From assembly GCA_903868655.1 (NCBI GenBank), contig CAIPWG010000441.1, positions 1 to 7,302 on the forward strand: a stretch of DNA of 7,302 bases. The letters run 5' to 3'. How positions within the stretch are numbered: position 1 is the stretch's first letter; every line of letters starts with the position of its first letter. The notes under the pieces are model-generated. The model saw only the letters and a program-made list of their open reading frames with translations. It ran no database searches and was not told the DNA's origin. This document shows positions 1 through 6,575 of this stretch, piece by piece. Both the position numbers and the translations under genes were made by a program. The DNA is from an uncultured Sphingomonadales bacterium. GTDB lineage: Bacteria > Pseudomonadota > Alphaproteobacteria > Sphingomonadales > Sphingomonadaceae.

Positions 1-841
1 AGGCAAACAGGTCAAACAATCCGATGGCTGCCGCAGGATCAGGAACATGCCCGGGCAAATGCACCCGGTCGCCACACCCCAGCCGCACGGCTTCTTCGGC
101 AATTGCGCCGCGTTCCGGTCCTTCGCCCAAAATCACCAGATGCCACTCGCGGTCCATCGCGGCAAATGCGCGCACCAGTCGGGGCAGGTTTTTGACCGGA
201 CGCAATCCTGCCAACGTGCCCAGCCATTTCTCCCCCGGCCGTTTGATCACCCGGGGCAAGGCATCGGCACGCACTTTCGCCCGATCAAACCGATAGCGCG
301 CCGTGTCGATCCCGTTGGCGATGCGATGCACCCGCGCGAACGGTTGCGCCCAGGCGTCCAGCGCAATCGTCTCCAGCCGTTGCGACGGCACCACCAGCGC
401 GTGCGCACGCGCCAGTCCCAGTCGCCGATACCAGTTGCGTTGCCATTTCAGCCCATGCGCTTCGTCCGCGTTAAAGCCATCTTCGTGGTGGATCAGCGGA
501 GCCAATCCATTCATCGGCCCAAACAGCGCATGCGCCATCGCTGCATCCATTGCGCCCCAATTGTAGGTAAGAATCAGATCAAACCCGCGCATTGCGCGCG
601 CCAGCGTTTGCAGCCGCCGCACGCCGAACCGCCCCGCCAGCGGGGGAAAGCCGAACGGATAATGGACCGACAAGCCCGGCGCCACCAGCTCGCGCGCGCC
701 CATCGCCTCTGGCATCGCCGAAACGATCGAATGGCTGGCGGCTGCACCAAACCGGTTGATCAAGGCGACCGCACGACGTTCCTTGCCACCCGCAGCAAAA
801 GTCGAATGCAGATGCAGGATATGCGGCGGCCTGGCCATCAT
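1..841 (-). CDS. GT-B glycosyltransferase (group 1 / GT4-like), C-terminus cut by window edge
   Basis: Reading the minus strand from the ATG at 841 gives 280 uninterrupted codons that run off the left edge. The protein probably moves a sugar from a nucleotide-sugar donor to an envelope polysaccharide or lipid acceptor in the cytoplasm; the acceptor cannot be told. The N-terminus (PPHILHLHSTFAAGGKERR, residues 5-23) is the first strand and glycine-rich loop of a GT-B Rossmann fold. IANGID (174-179) and LAGLRPVKNLPRLVRAF (from 211) start the donor-binding domain, followed by LVILGEGPER (235-244). The expected E-x7-E region and last helix would lie outside the window. The ATG at 838 is equally possible. 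An in-frame ATG at 907 would add 22 Arg-rich residues that look unlike a GT start. A G-run directly precedes 841, but there is no well-spaced Shine-Dalgarno. It diverges from selO. Family assignment is firm; the specific role is unknown. Confidence 0.88.
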   Translation of the reverse strand, partial: MMARPPHILHLHSTFAAGGKERRAVALINRFGAAASHSIVSAMPEAMGARELVAPGLSVHYPFGFPPLAGRFGVRRLQTLARAMRGFDLILTYNWGAMDAAMAHALFGPMNGLAPLIHHEDGFNADEAHGLKWQRNWYRRLGLARAHALVVPSQRLETIALDAWAQPFARVHRIANGIDTARYRFDRAKVRADALPRVIKRPGEKWLGTLAGLRPVKNLPRLVRAFAAMDREWHLVILGEGPERGAIAEEAVRLGCGDRVHLPGHVPDPAAAIGLFDLFA

Positions 842-1022
842 GCCCCCCGGGCCGGAGAGGGCGCAACGGGCGCGAGTACCGGATTGCACCCGCAGACGCC
901 GCGACATGTCGTGGTAAAAGTGAAAACCATGGCCCGTTCGGTTGCGGGGAAAGTGTCCGATTCGCAAGCCACGTTTGGGCAAAAGCTTGCACGCGCTGCG
1001 GTTAGCCCCCAAATGCTGTGCA
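842..1022. promoter_or_regulatory. Divergent intergenic region between the glycosyltransferase and selO
   Basis: These 181 bases separate two genes read outward, so both promoters should lie here or just inside the coding ends. I see no consensus sigma70 promoter. A perfect 6-base dyad, GCAAGC at 964-969 and GCTTGC at 985-990 (15-base spacer), with an inner GCAA/TTGC pair at 979-990, is the only structure that stands out, and it lies 33 bases before the selO start. A five-codon reading frame, ATG at 1013 to TGA at 1030, overlaps the selO ATG in another frame. No Shine-Dalgarno precedes selO. The regulatory role is inferred from gene orientation only. Confidence 0.4.
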
Positions 1023-2417
1023 ATGAATGACCCCGGCTACCGACCCGATCCGCGGCTTGCGACCTTGACGCCCTGGCTCGGTGATGCAGTGCACGCGGCC
1101 GATTTTCCCGAAACCCGGCTGCGCTGGCGCAACGATCGTGCCGCGCAACAGGTTGGGCTGGCCGGGCTGAACGATGCGCAATGGGTGGCCCATTTCGGGC
1201 GGTTTGCAGTTCTTCCCGACAATCTGCCGCAACCCGTCGCGCTGCGGTATCACGGCCACCAGTTTCAGGTTTACAATCCCGATCTGGGCGACGGGCGCGG
1301 ATTTCTGTTTGCGCAAATGCGCGATGGCCAAGACCGCCTGCTCGATCTGGGCACCAAAGGATCGGGCCAGACGCCTTGGAGCCGGCAGGGCGATGGTCGG
1401 CTGACCCTGAAGGGGGCGGTGCGCGAAGTGCTGGCGACCGAAACGCTGGAGGCACTGGGCGTCAACACCAGCCGCACGTTCAGCGTGATCGAAACCGGAG
1501 AAAGCCTGTGGCGCGGCGATGAGCCTTCGCCCACGCGCTCGGCCGTACTCGTGCGGCTGAGCCATGGGCACATCCGCATCGGCACATTTCAGCGTCTGCT
1601 GGCGCTCGAAGCCGCCGACGAAATGCACGCGCTTATCGACTATTGTCTGACCACATTTCCCGGGCCGACCGGGTCCGATGGTGCCAGCCCGGCCACCCGG
1701 TTGTTGGAACAGGTGGTCGAACGGTTGGCTGATCTGGCCGCGCAATGGATGGTTGCCGGGTTTGTTCACGGTGTGCTGAACACCGACAACATGAACATTT
1801 CGGGCGAAAGTTTCGACTATGGCCCGTGGCGCTGGCTGCCGCGCTGGGACGCGCAATTCACCGCAGCCTATTTCGATCACCAGCGGCTCTATGCATTCGG
1901 TCGCCAGCCGCAGGCGCTGCACTGGAATTGCGGGCAATTGGCCGTGGCCTTGCGGCTGGTCGAAGAGGCACCACCGCTGATCGCTGCGCTGGGCCGCTTT
2001 CCCGAACTTTATCGTGCCAGCATGGCACGGCGCTGGTGCTGGCGGCTGGGCGTAGCGCCGCGCGGCGTGGAACCCGACAGCGCGCTGATCGCGGCCTGCG
2101 AAAAAGTCATGGTCGAAACCGGGCAAAGCCCCGATACCTTTTTCTTTGCGCATCGCGGCGGGCGCGGTGCCACAGGCGCACTGGCCGCGGCAATCGCGCC
2201 TTATCAGGCAGTTGCCAGCGATCACCCTTATTGGGATGACAACCTTGCGCAAACGATGCTGATCGACAATGTGGAAGCTATCTGGACACAGATTGCCGAA
2301 CACGATGACTGGGGCGCGTTTGACGACACGATAACCGCGATCAGACGCATAGGCAAAGCCCATGGTCCGGCACTGCCGCCCGCCGGGCAGGCCGAGCCGG
2401 AACAACAGGCGAATTAG
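1023..2417 (+). CDS. selO: Protein adenylyltransferase SelO (YdiU/UPF0061 family), short form
   Basis: 464 residues (E. coli SelO has 478). SelO is a pseudokinase that binds ATP upside down and transfers AMP to Ser/Thr/Tyr of target proteins. Landmarks: YHGHQF (76-81); LGTKGSGQTPWSR with the nucleotide-binding K112; GDGRLTLKGAVRE with E135; VRLSHGHIRIGTFQ with R178 and R185; HGVLNTDNM (249-257) with D255 and N256; FDYGP with the metal-binding D265. By alignment from memory these match the SelO residues usually numbered K113, E136, R176, R183, D252, N253 and D262, so the enzyme should be active. The position of E. coli Cys272 is Ala here, and the protein ends QQAN without the family's C-terminal Cys. 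The C-terminal third also lacks the E. coli NP..VLRN segment. ATG 1023 was chosen because family similarity begins there; starts back to 942 would add unmatched residues. No Shine-Dalgarno is seen. Probably co-transcribed with the next gene, 16 bases away. Confidence 0.93.
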   Translation: MNDPGYRPDPRLATLTPWLGDAVHAADFPETRLRWRNDRAAQQVGLAGLNDAQWVAHFGRFAVLPDNLPQPVALRYHGHQFQVYNPDLGDGRGFLFAQMRDGQDRLLDLGTKGSGQTPWSRQGDGRLTLKGAVREVLATETLEALGVNTSRTFSVIETGESLWRGDEPSPTRSAVLVRLSHGHIRIGTFQRLLALEAADEMHALIDYCLTTFPGPTGSDGASPATRLLEQVVERLADLAAQWMVAGFVHGVLNTDNMNISGESFDYGPWRWLPRWDAQFTAAYFDHQRLYAFGRQPQALHWNCGQLAVALRLVEEAPPLIAALGRFPELYRASMARRWCWRLGVAPRGVEPDSALIAACEKVMVETGQSPDTFFFAHRGGRGATGALAAAIAPYQAVASDHPYWDDNLAQTMLIDNVEAIWTQIAEHDDWGAFDDTITAIRRIGKAHGPALPPAGQAEPEQQAN

Positions 2418-2433
2418 GACGGATCGGTCAGGC

Positions 2434-3849
2434 GTGGCATCGGGCGACATCATTTCCTGCGAGCCGGCAACCGGGACCACGGTATGGCGCGGCCTGGCCG
2501 GCAATGTCGACGATGCGGTCGCACGCGCGCAGCGCGCATGGCCTGCCTGGGCGGCCCTGCCCCATTCCAACCGGATCGAACTGGTACGTCGGTTTGCCAA
2601 CGAAGTACGCCGCGAACACGACGCACTGGCCACGCTGATCGCGCGCGAGACCGGCCGCCCGCTGTGGGAAGCGCATAGCGAAGTCGAAGATGCTGTGGCG
2701 CGGGTGGAACTGTCGGTACGCGCTTATGCCGATCGCACCGCGCAACGCCGGCTGGACAGCGCCTTGCAGGGCAGCGCCGCGCTACGCCACAAGCCCCATG
2801 GCGTGATGGCCGTGATCACGCCCGCCAGCAGCCCCGCCTCGGTGCCGACCGGGCATATCGTGCCCGCGCTGATCGCGGGCAATTGCGTGGTGTTCAAACC
2901 GGCGGAACAGACCACCGCCTCTGCCGATTTGCTGGCGCAATGTTTTCACCGCGCCGGAATTTCGGCAACCGTGGTGCAAATGGTGCCCGGCGGGCCCGAA
3001 CAGGGCCAGGCGTTGGCCGCGCATGATGGCATCGACGGTGTCTTGTTCACCGGATCTGCGCATGTGGGAATTTCGATCAACCGGCGACTGGCAGCCAATC
3101 CGGCCAAACTGGTCACGCTTGAACTTGGTGGCAACAACCCGATCGTCGTATGGGATACACCCAAGCTGGCCGACGCCGCAGCACTGGTGGTGCAATCGGC
3201 CTTTGCCAGCACCGGGCAGCGCTGCACGTCTGCACGGCGGCTGATTGTGCGGTCCACGCTGGCAGACGATCTGATCGGTGAAGTGCGCCAACTGACCGAA
3301 CGGCTGATCGTGGGCGGCCCGTTCGATGATCCGGCGCCGTTTATGGGCCCGGTGATCGACAACCGCGCCGCCGATGGCCTGACCCAAAGCTTTCTCTATC
3401 TGCTGTCCAATGGCGGACGTGCAATCAAGCATCTGGTCCGATTGGACGATGCGCATCCGTTCCTGTCGCCCGCGATCATCGATGTGACCCGGATGAAGGA
3501 ACGCCCCGATGTCGAACTGTTTGGCCCGCTTCTGCAAGTGGTCGTGGTCGATGATTTTGAGGCGGCGATCGCCGAAGCCAATGCCACCCGGTTTGGTCTG
3601 TGCGCCGCGCTGGTCGGCGGTTCGCCGCAGGAATACAACCAGTTCTGGTCCCAAGTGCGCGCCGGCGTGATCAATTGGAACCGGCCAACCTTTGCACATT
3701 CCGCCGGCGCCCCGCTGGGCGGTATAGGCCTGTCGGGCAACCATCGCCCTTCGGCCTATTATACCGCCGATTCGTGCGCGTACCCGGTCGCCTCGGCCGA
3801 GCTCGACCAACCAAGGGCCGGGATCGGCGTGGGGCTGCGCGAGGTTTGA
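2434..3849 (+). CDS. astD: Succinylglutamate-semialdehyde dehydrogenase-like protein (AstD family, ALDH superfamily)
   Basis: 471 residues from GTG 2434 (E. coli AstD has 492). AstD oxidises N-succinylglutamate 5-semialdehyde with NAD+ to N-succinylglutamate in the arginine succinyltransferase pathway, in the cytoplasm. ALDH features seen: GHIVPALIAGN (140-150), cofactor Lys155 in FKP, FTGSA (205-209), general-base Glu230 in LELGGNNP, nucleophile Cys264 in GQRCT, Glu361 in ELFGPLL. The C-terminal GNHRPSAYYTADSCAYP (435-451) is close to the AstD signature and separates it from other ALDHs. Odd: the usual GPYNFPGHLPNG segment reads TPASSPASVPTG, so the oxyanion-hole Asn is Ser132. The GTG start fits the family's N-terminus (EPATG at residues 10-14) and has a weak AGGACGG at 2416-2422. 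The only in-frame ATG, 2362, lies inside selO and gives an unmatched extension. No astA, astB or astE is in view. The family is firm; the substrate and activity are less so. Confidence 0.87.
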   Translation: MASGDIISCEPATGTTVWRGLAGNVDDAVARAQRAWPAWAALPHSNRIELVRRFANEVRREHDALATLIARETGRPLWEAHSEVEDAVARVELSVRAYADRTAQRRLDSALQGSAALRHKPHGVMAVITPASSPASVPTGHIVPALIAGNCVVFKPAEQTTASADLLAQCFHRAGISATVVQMVPGGPEQGQALAAHDGIDGVLFTGSAHVGISINRRLAANPAKLVTLELGGNNPIVVWDTPKLADAAALVVQSAFASTGQRCTSARRLIVRSTLADDLIGEVRQLTERLIVGGPFDDPAPFMGPVIDNRAADGLTQSFLYLLSNGGRAIKHLVRLDDAHPFLSPAIIDVTRMKERPDVELFGPLLQVVVVDDFEAAIAEANATRFGLCAALVGGSPQEYNQFWSQVRAGVINWNRPTFAHSAGAPLGGIGLSGNHRPSAYYTADSCAYPVASAELDQPRAGIGVGLREV

Positions 3850-3950
3850 ACACACGGCAACCCAGTGCAGACATTGCCCCCAGGCCAAGCCTCACGATAA
3901 AACCGAGCGGTAGTCGCGGAATTACAGCCTCCACAAACCCAACCAGCCCC
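3850..3950. other. Convergent intergenic gap
   Basis: 101 bases between the ends of astD (+) and the small lipoprotein gene (-). The only fold I see is a 4-base stem AGGC-caa-GCCT near 3881-3891, with no T-run on either side, so I do not call a terminator. Nothing else is recognisable. Confidence 0.4.
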
Positions 3951-4184
3951 TTATGGCGCAGGCGATGCTTGGCTCGGGACGGGTTGCGGGGCGGTCAGCG
4001 GTGCGGGGGGTGCAATCACCAGGTTGCGCGCATTGTGTTGCGACAAATCGGGATCGACCAGCAGCGGCGCTTGCAATGCCGCGCTCATCACCGGATCGGC
4101 GGCTGGATCCTTGGCCGCCGGCGGTTCTGCTCCGCAACCGCCGAGCATCAATACCATCACGAACAGAGCACGGCGCTTGATCAT
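3951..4184 (-). CDS. Small lipoprotein of unknown function with DPDLSQ..N motif
   Basis: 77 residues. A charged start (MIKRR), a short hydrophobic stretch (residues 6-14) and the lipobox LGGC with Cys17 mark an N-terminal lipoprotein signal, so the mature protein of about 61 residues should be lipid-anchored to a membrane. The residue after Cys is Gly, not Asp, which is compatible with outer-membrane sorting. The mature part has an Ala/Pro-rich linker, a central APLLVDPDLSQHNARN segment (39-54) and a Pro-rich tail. I recall short sphingomonad lipoproteins with a similar D-P-D/A-L-S-x-x-N stretch; this is recollection, not a search, and no function is known to me. Upstream, AAGGG at 4189-4193 and AGGTGA at 4195-4200 (both read on the minus strand) are possible ribosome sites. 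It lies 68 bases downstream of, and in the same direction as, another small exported protein, so the two may share a transcript. Confidence 0.78.
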   Translation of the reverse strand: MIKRRALFVMVLMLGGCGAEPPAAKDPAADPVMSAALQAPLLVDPDLSQHNARNLVIAPPAPLTAPQPVPSQASPAP

Positions 4185-4252
4185 GCGGCCCTTGTCACCT
4201 GGAACGGGTTAAATACGGATAAACACCAAGCGCATGGCATGGGCAGGCGCGG

Positions 4253-4477
4253 TTACCAGCGGCCATAGCCGCGGTGCCATTCCACTACGCGCGCATGGTG
4301 GCGCTGCCAACGCCAGTCGCGCTGGTCGCGATAACGTTCGTACGCGCCGTGTTCATGACCCCAGCCCGCGCGGCCGTCATAGGGATGTGCCGAGGCGGGA
4401 ACAGCAGCGGCCATCCCGGCCAGCGCAACCATTCCCAAAGCAACCCGCGCAATCAGCGATTTCGATAAAGTCATCAT
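4253..4477 (-). CDS. Small exported Arg/His/Trp/Tyr-rich protein, function unknown
   Basis: 74 residues. Positions 1-30 are a clear Sec signal peptide: Lys6 near the start, a hydrophobic core (about 8-26) and a cleavage site after ASA (28-30). The predicted mature protein is only 44 residues, of which 24 are Arg (9), His (6), Trp (5) or Tyr (4); it has no Cys, and after the signal peptide hydrophobic residues are few. It should be a strongly basic periplasmic or secreted peptide. An AGGA (read on the minus strand, 4487-4490) sits 9 bases before the ATG at 4477 and supports that start over the adjacent ATG at 4474. I do not recognise a named family. The residue content is suggestive of metal, nucleic-acid or envelope binding, but that is speculation. 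It is transcribed away from the rarD-like gene. Confidence 0.72.
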   Translation of the reverse strand: MMTLSKSLIARVALGMVALAGMAAAVPASAHPYDGRAGWGHEHGAYERYRDQRDWRWQRHHARVVEWHRGYGRW

Positions 4478-4525
4478 GACACTTCATCCTGTCTTGTCGA
4501 ACGGCGCCCTGTGGGATCGTTCGAT

Positions 4526-4600
4526 GGTTCATATTTATGGCCTCCAACCTGAACGAATGAGGAATGGATCTGTCAGAAACCGATTTTCGAACGCATTAAT
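4526..4600. promoter_or_regulatory. AT-rich candidate promoter/operator region in the divergent gap
   Basis: Within the 162-base gap between the small exported gene (-) and the transporter (+), the composition turns AT-rich. GTTCA at 4527-4531 and TGAAC at 4550-4554 form a perfect inverted pair with an 18-base spacer. Between them, the minus strand reads CATAAATATG (4531-4540), a possible -10 for the minus gene about 50 bases before its ATG, though no consensus -35 is present. On the plus strand CTGTCA (4570-4575) and CATTAA (4594-4599), 18 bases apart, loosely resemble a sigma70 pair for the transporter. All are eye calls. Confidence 0.3.
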
Positions 4601-4639
4601 TCGATCGGCGGTGCTTGCCAGCGTTCCATTCAGCCTGCC

Positions 4640-5560
4640 ATGGCACCGCGCATGACCCAAAACCCAATGCATCACACGCGCAGAGGCCTTGTCTCCGGGC
4701 TGTCGGCTTATGTGATCTGGGGTTTCATGCCGATCCTGTTCCATCTGTTGCACAGCGTACCGCCGTTGGAAGTGGTGGCGTGGCGGGTGGTGTTCACGCT
4801 GCCGGTCTGCCTGTTGTTCGTGACCATCAGTTCAGGTTGGGGCGATCTGATCCAGACTTTGCGCCAGCCGCGTCTGGTGCTGCGGCTGGTGGTCAGCGCC
4901 TTGCTGGTGGGCACCAACTGGACGCTCTATGTCGCGGCTGTCGTGCACGGCCACGTCCTGGCGACCAGCCTGGGCTATTACATCAATCCGCTGGTCAATG
5001 TTGCTTTGGGCACGGTGTTTCTGGGCGAGCGGCTGGGGCGGCGGCAATGGGCAGCGGTCGGGATCGCTGCGGCCGGGATCATGCTGCTGCTGGGCGGCGC
5101 ACTGGGCATGCTCGGCACTGCGCTGGCACTGGCGGGAAGCTTTTCGCTTTATGCCCTGATGCGCAAACTGACCCCGGTGAAAGCGATCACCGGGCTGACT
5201 ATCGAAACAATGGTGCTCTACCCCCTTGCAGCCGTCTGGGCCTATGTCGCGACACAGGCGCCCGAGGGTTCAAGCATGGGCGTGGGCGGTCTGACACCAG
5301 TGTTGCTGGTGGCATCGGGTCTGATCACCGCGGTGCCGCTGATCCTGTTTGCGGTGGCCGCACGCAACCTGACTTTGTCGACGCTGGGGTTCCTGCAATT
5401 CGCAGCGCCGACGATTGTGTTTCTGATCGGACTGGTGCTGGGGGAAACGCTCGATCGTTTGCGGCTGGCCTGTTTCGTGCTGATCTGGATCGCAGTGGGG
5501 CTGTTTGTATGGGATATCTGGCAGCGCACCCGCGCCGTTACCCCAGCCATTTCCAGTTGA
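4640..5560 (+). CDS. rarD: RarD-type EamA/DMT family transporter
   Basis: 306 residues, predicted inner-membrane protein with about ten hydrophobic helices in two EamA-like halves, close to the length of E. coli RarD (296). The segment at residues 93-132 is the best evidence: NWTLYVAAVVHGHVLATSLG followed by YYINPLVN and LGTVFLGERL matches the RarD pattern of NW..., SLGY.INPLVN and FLGER. The N-terminus from RRGL (14-17) into AYVIWGFMP (23-31) and the WDIWQR tail also fit. RarD was named from chloramphenicol-related phenotypes, but its physiological substrate is not established, so drug/metabolite export is only a family-level statement. Three in-frame ATGs (4640, 4652, 4667) precede RRGL and none has a good Shine-Dalgarno; 4640 is the longest, and 4652 or 4667 would match family length equally well. 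The last 23 bases overlap the 3' end of pyrC on the other strand. Confidence 0.87.
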   Translation: MAPRMTQNPMHHTRRGLVSGLSAYVIWGFMPILFHLLHSVPPLEVVAWRVVFTLPVCLLFVTISSGWGDLIQTLRQPRLVLRLVVSALLVGTNWTLYVAAVVHGHVLATSLGYYINPLVNVALGTVFLGERLGRRQWAAVGIAAAGIMLLLGGALGMLGTALALAGSFSLYALMRKLTPVKAITGLTIETMVLYPLAAVWAYVATQAPEGSSMGVGGLTPVLLVASGLITAVPLILFAVAARNLTLSTLGFLQFAAPTIVFLIGLVLGETLDRLRLACFVLIWIAVGLFVWDIWQRTRAVTPAISS

Positions 5561-6575
5561 GCGTTTCGCCGGCATGGAACGGCACGATCGTGGTGCCGTT
5601 GCAGTCATAGCTGTCGGGCACGGTCACCGGCTCGCGCACCAGCGTCACGGTTTGCGGGTTCACCGGCAAGCGATAGAACGCCGGGCCGTTGAGTGATGCA
5701 AAGGCCTCGAACTTATCGAGCGCGCCTTCTTCGTCAAACACAGTGGCGTACGATTCGAGCGCGAATGGCGCGTTGAAAATACCCGCACAGCCGCACGCCG
5801 CTTCTTTCAGATGCTGAGCATGGGGCGCGGTGTCAGTGCCCAGGAACACCCGGGCAAAGCCCGATGTCGCCAGTTTGCGCAAAGCCAGCCGATGGTGTTC
5901 GCGCTTGGCCACGGGCAGGCAATAGGCATGTGGACGGATACCGCCAACCAACATGGCATTGCGGTTGAGATGCAAGTGCTGCGGCGTGATCGTCGCGGCC
6001 ACATTGGGCCCGGCCCCCGCTACGAAGTCGGCTGCTTCGGCAGTCGTAATATGTTCGAACACCACGCGCAGATCGGAGATGTCGGCAATCAACCGGGTCA
6101 GCGTGCGCTCAATAAACACAGCTTCCCGATCGAAGATGTCGACATGGGCATCGGTCACTTCGCCATGGATCAGCAAGGGCATACCGATGGCGGCCATGCG
6201 TTCGAGCACGGGATAGATCCGCCTGATATCGGTCACTCCATGCGCAGACCCGGTGGTAGCATGCGCGGGGTACAGCTTGGCCGCCACAAACACCCCGGCG
6301 GCATGGCCCCTTGCCACTTCATCGGGGTCGGTCGCATCGGTCAGATAGAGCGTCATCAACGGGGTGAAATCTGCCGCTTCACCCAAGGCCGCCATGATTC
6401 GCGTGCGATAGGCCGCAACTCCTTCGCAATCGGTCATGGGCGGATTGAGATTGGGCATGACGATCGCGCGCGCAAATTGCCGCGCGGTATGGTGCGCCAC
6501 ACCTTGCAGCAGGGCGCCGTCGCGCAAATGCACATGCCAGTCATCGGGGCGGTGGATCGTCAGAGTTTGTGTCAT
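5538..6575 (-). CDS. pyrC: Dihydroorotase, class II (PyrC)
   Basis: 345 residues (E. coli PyrC has 348) and alignable by eye from end to end. It catalyses the reversible cyclisation of N-carbamoyl-L-aspartate to L-dihydroorotate, the third step of de novo pyrimidine synthesis, in the cytoplasm. The binuclear zinc site is complete: H14 and H16 (DWHVHLRDG), carboxylated K100 (AAKLYP), H137 (LIHGEVT), H175 (FEHITT) and D248 (LGTDTAPH), each offset by two from the E. coli numbering. RPHAYCLPVAKR (214-225) and KEAACGCAGIFNAP (257-270) are further class II signatures. I chose the ATG at 6575, not 6593 or 6587, because GGGAAGAG (minus strand, 6578-6585) sits directly upstream and because homologues begin near here. 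It diverges from ygfZ by 39 bases and meets the transporter gene tail to tail with overlapping stop regions. Confidence 0.97.
   Translation of the reverse strand: MTQTLTIHRPDDWHVHLRDGALLQGVAHHTARQFARAIVMPNLNPPMTDCEGVAAYRTRIMAALGEAADFTPLMTLYLTDATDPDEVARGHAAGVFVAAKLYPAHATTGSAHGVTDIRRIYPVLERMAAIGMPLLIHGEVTDAHVDIFDREAVFIERTLTRLIADISDLRVVFEHITTAEAADFVAGAGPNVAATITPQHLHLNRNAMLVGGIRPHAYCLPVAKREHHRLALRKLATSGFARVFLGTDTAPHAQHLKEAACGCAGIFNAPFALESYATVFDEEGALDKFEAFASLNGPAFYRLPVNPQTVTLVREPVTVPDSYDCNGTTIVPFHAGETLNWKWLG

Noticed and set aside
47..1030. 327-codon open frame on the plus strand
   Set aside because: It lies antisense to the glycosyltransferase, which has clear family motifs; the translation is Arg/His/Gln-rich with no recognisable domain, as expected of a shadow frame in GC-rich DNA.
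2362..2433. ATG 2362 as the astD start
   Set aside because: It lies inside selO and adds 24 residues (Arg-rich) that do not match the family; GTG 2434 gives the expected N-terminus.
1002..2633. 543-codon open frame on the minus strand
   Set aside because: It covers selO and the start of astD antisense. The plus-strand proteins carry all the conserved motifs; the long opposite frame comes from GC-rich codon bias.
2782..3888. 368-codon open frame on the minus strand
   Set aside because: Antisense to astD, no family resemblance, composition typical of a shadow.
3881..3891. AGGC-caa-GCCT as a terminator between convergent genes
   Set aside because: The stem is only four bases and no T-run follows on either strand.
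4615..5610. 331-codon open frame on the plus strand overlapping the transporter
   Set aside because: The alternative frame gives a Gly/Ala/Arg-rich sequence without membrane helices, while the frame starting at 4640 gives a RarD-like membrane protein.
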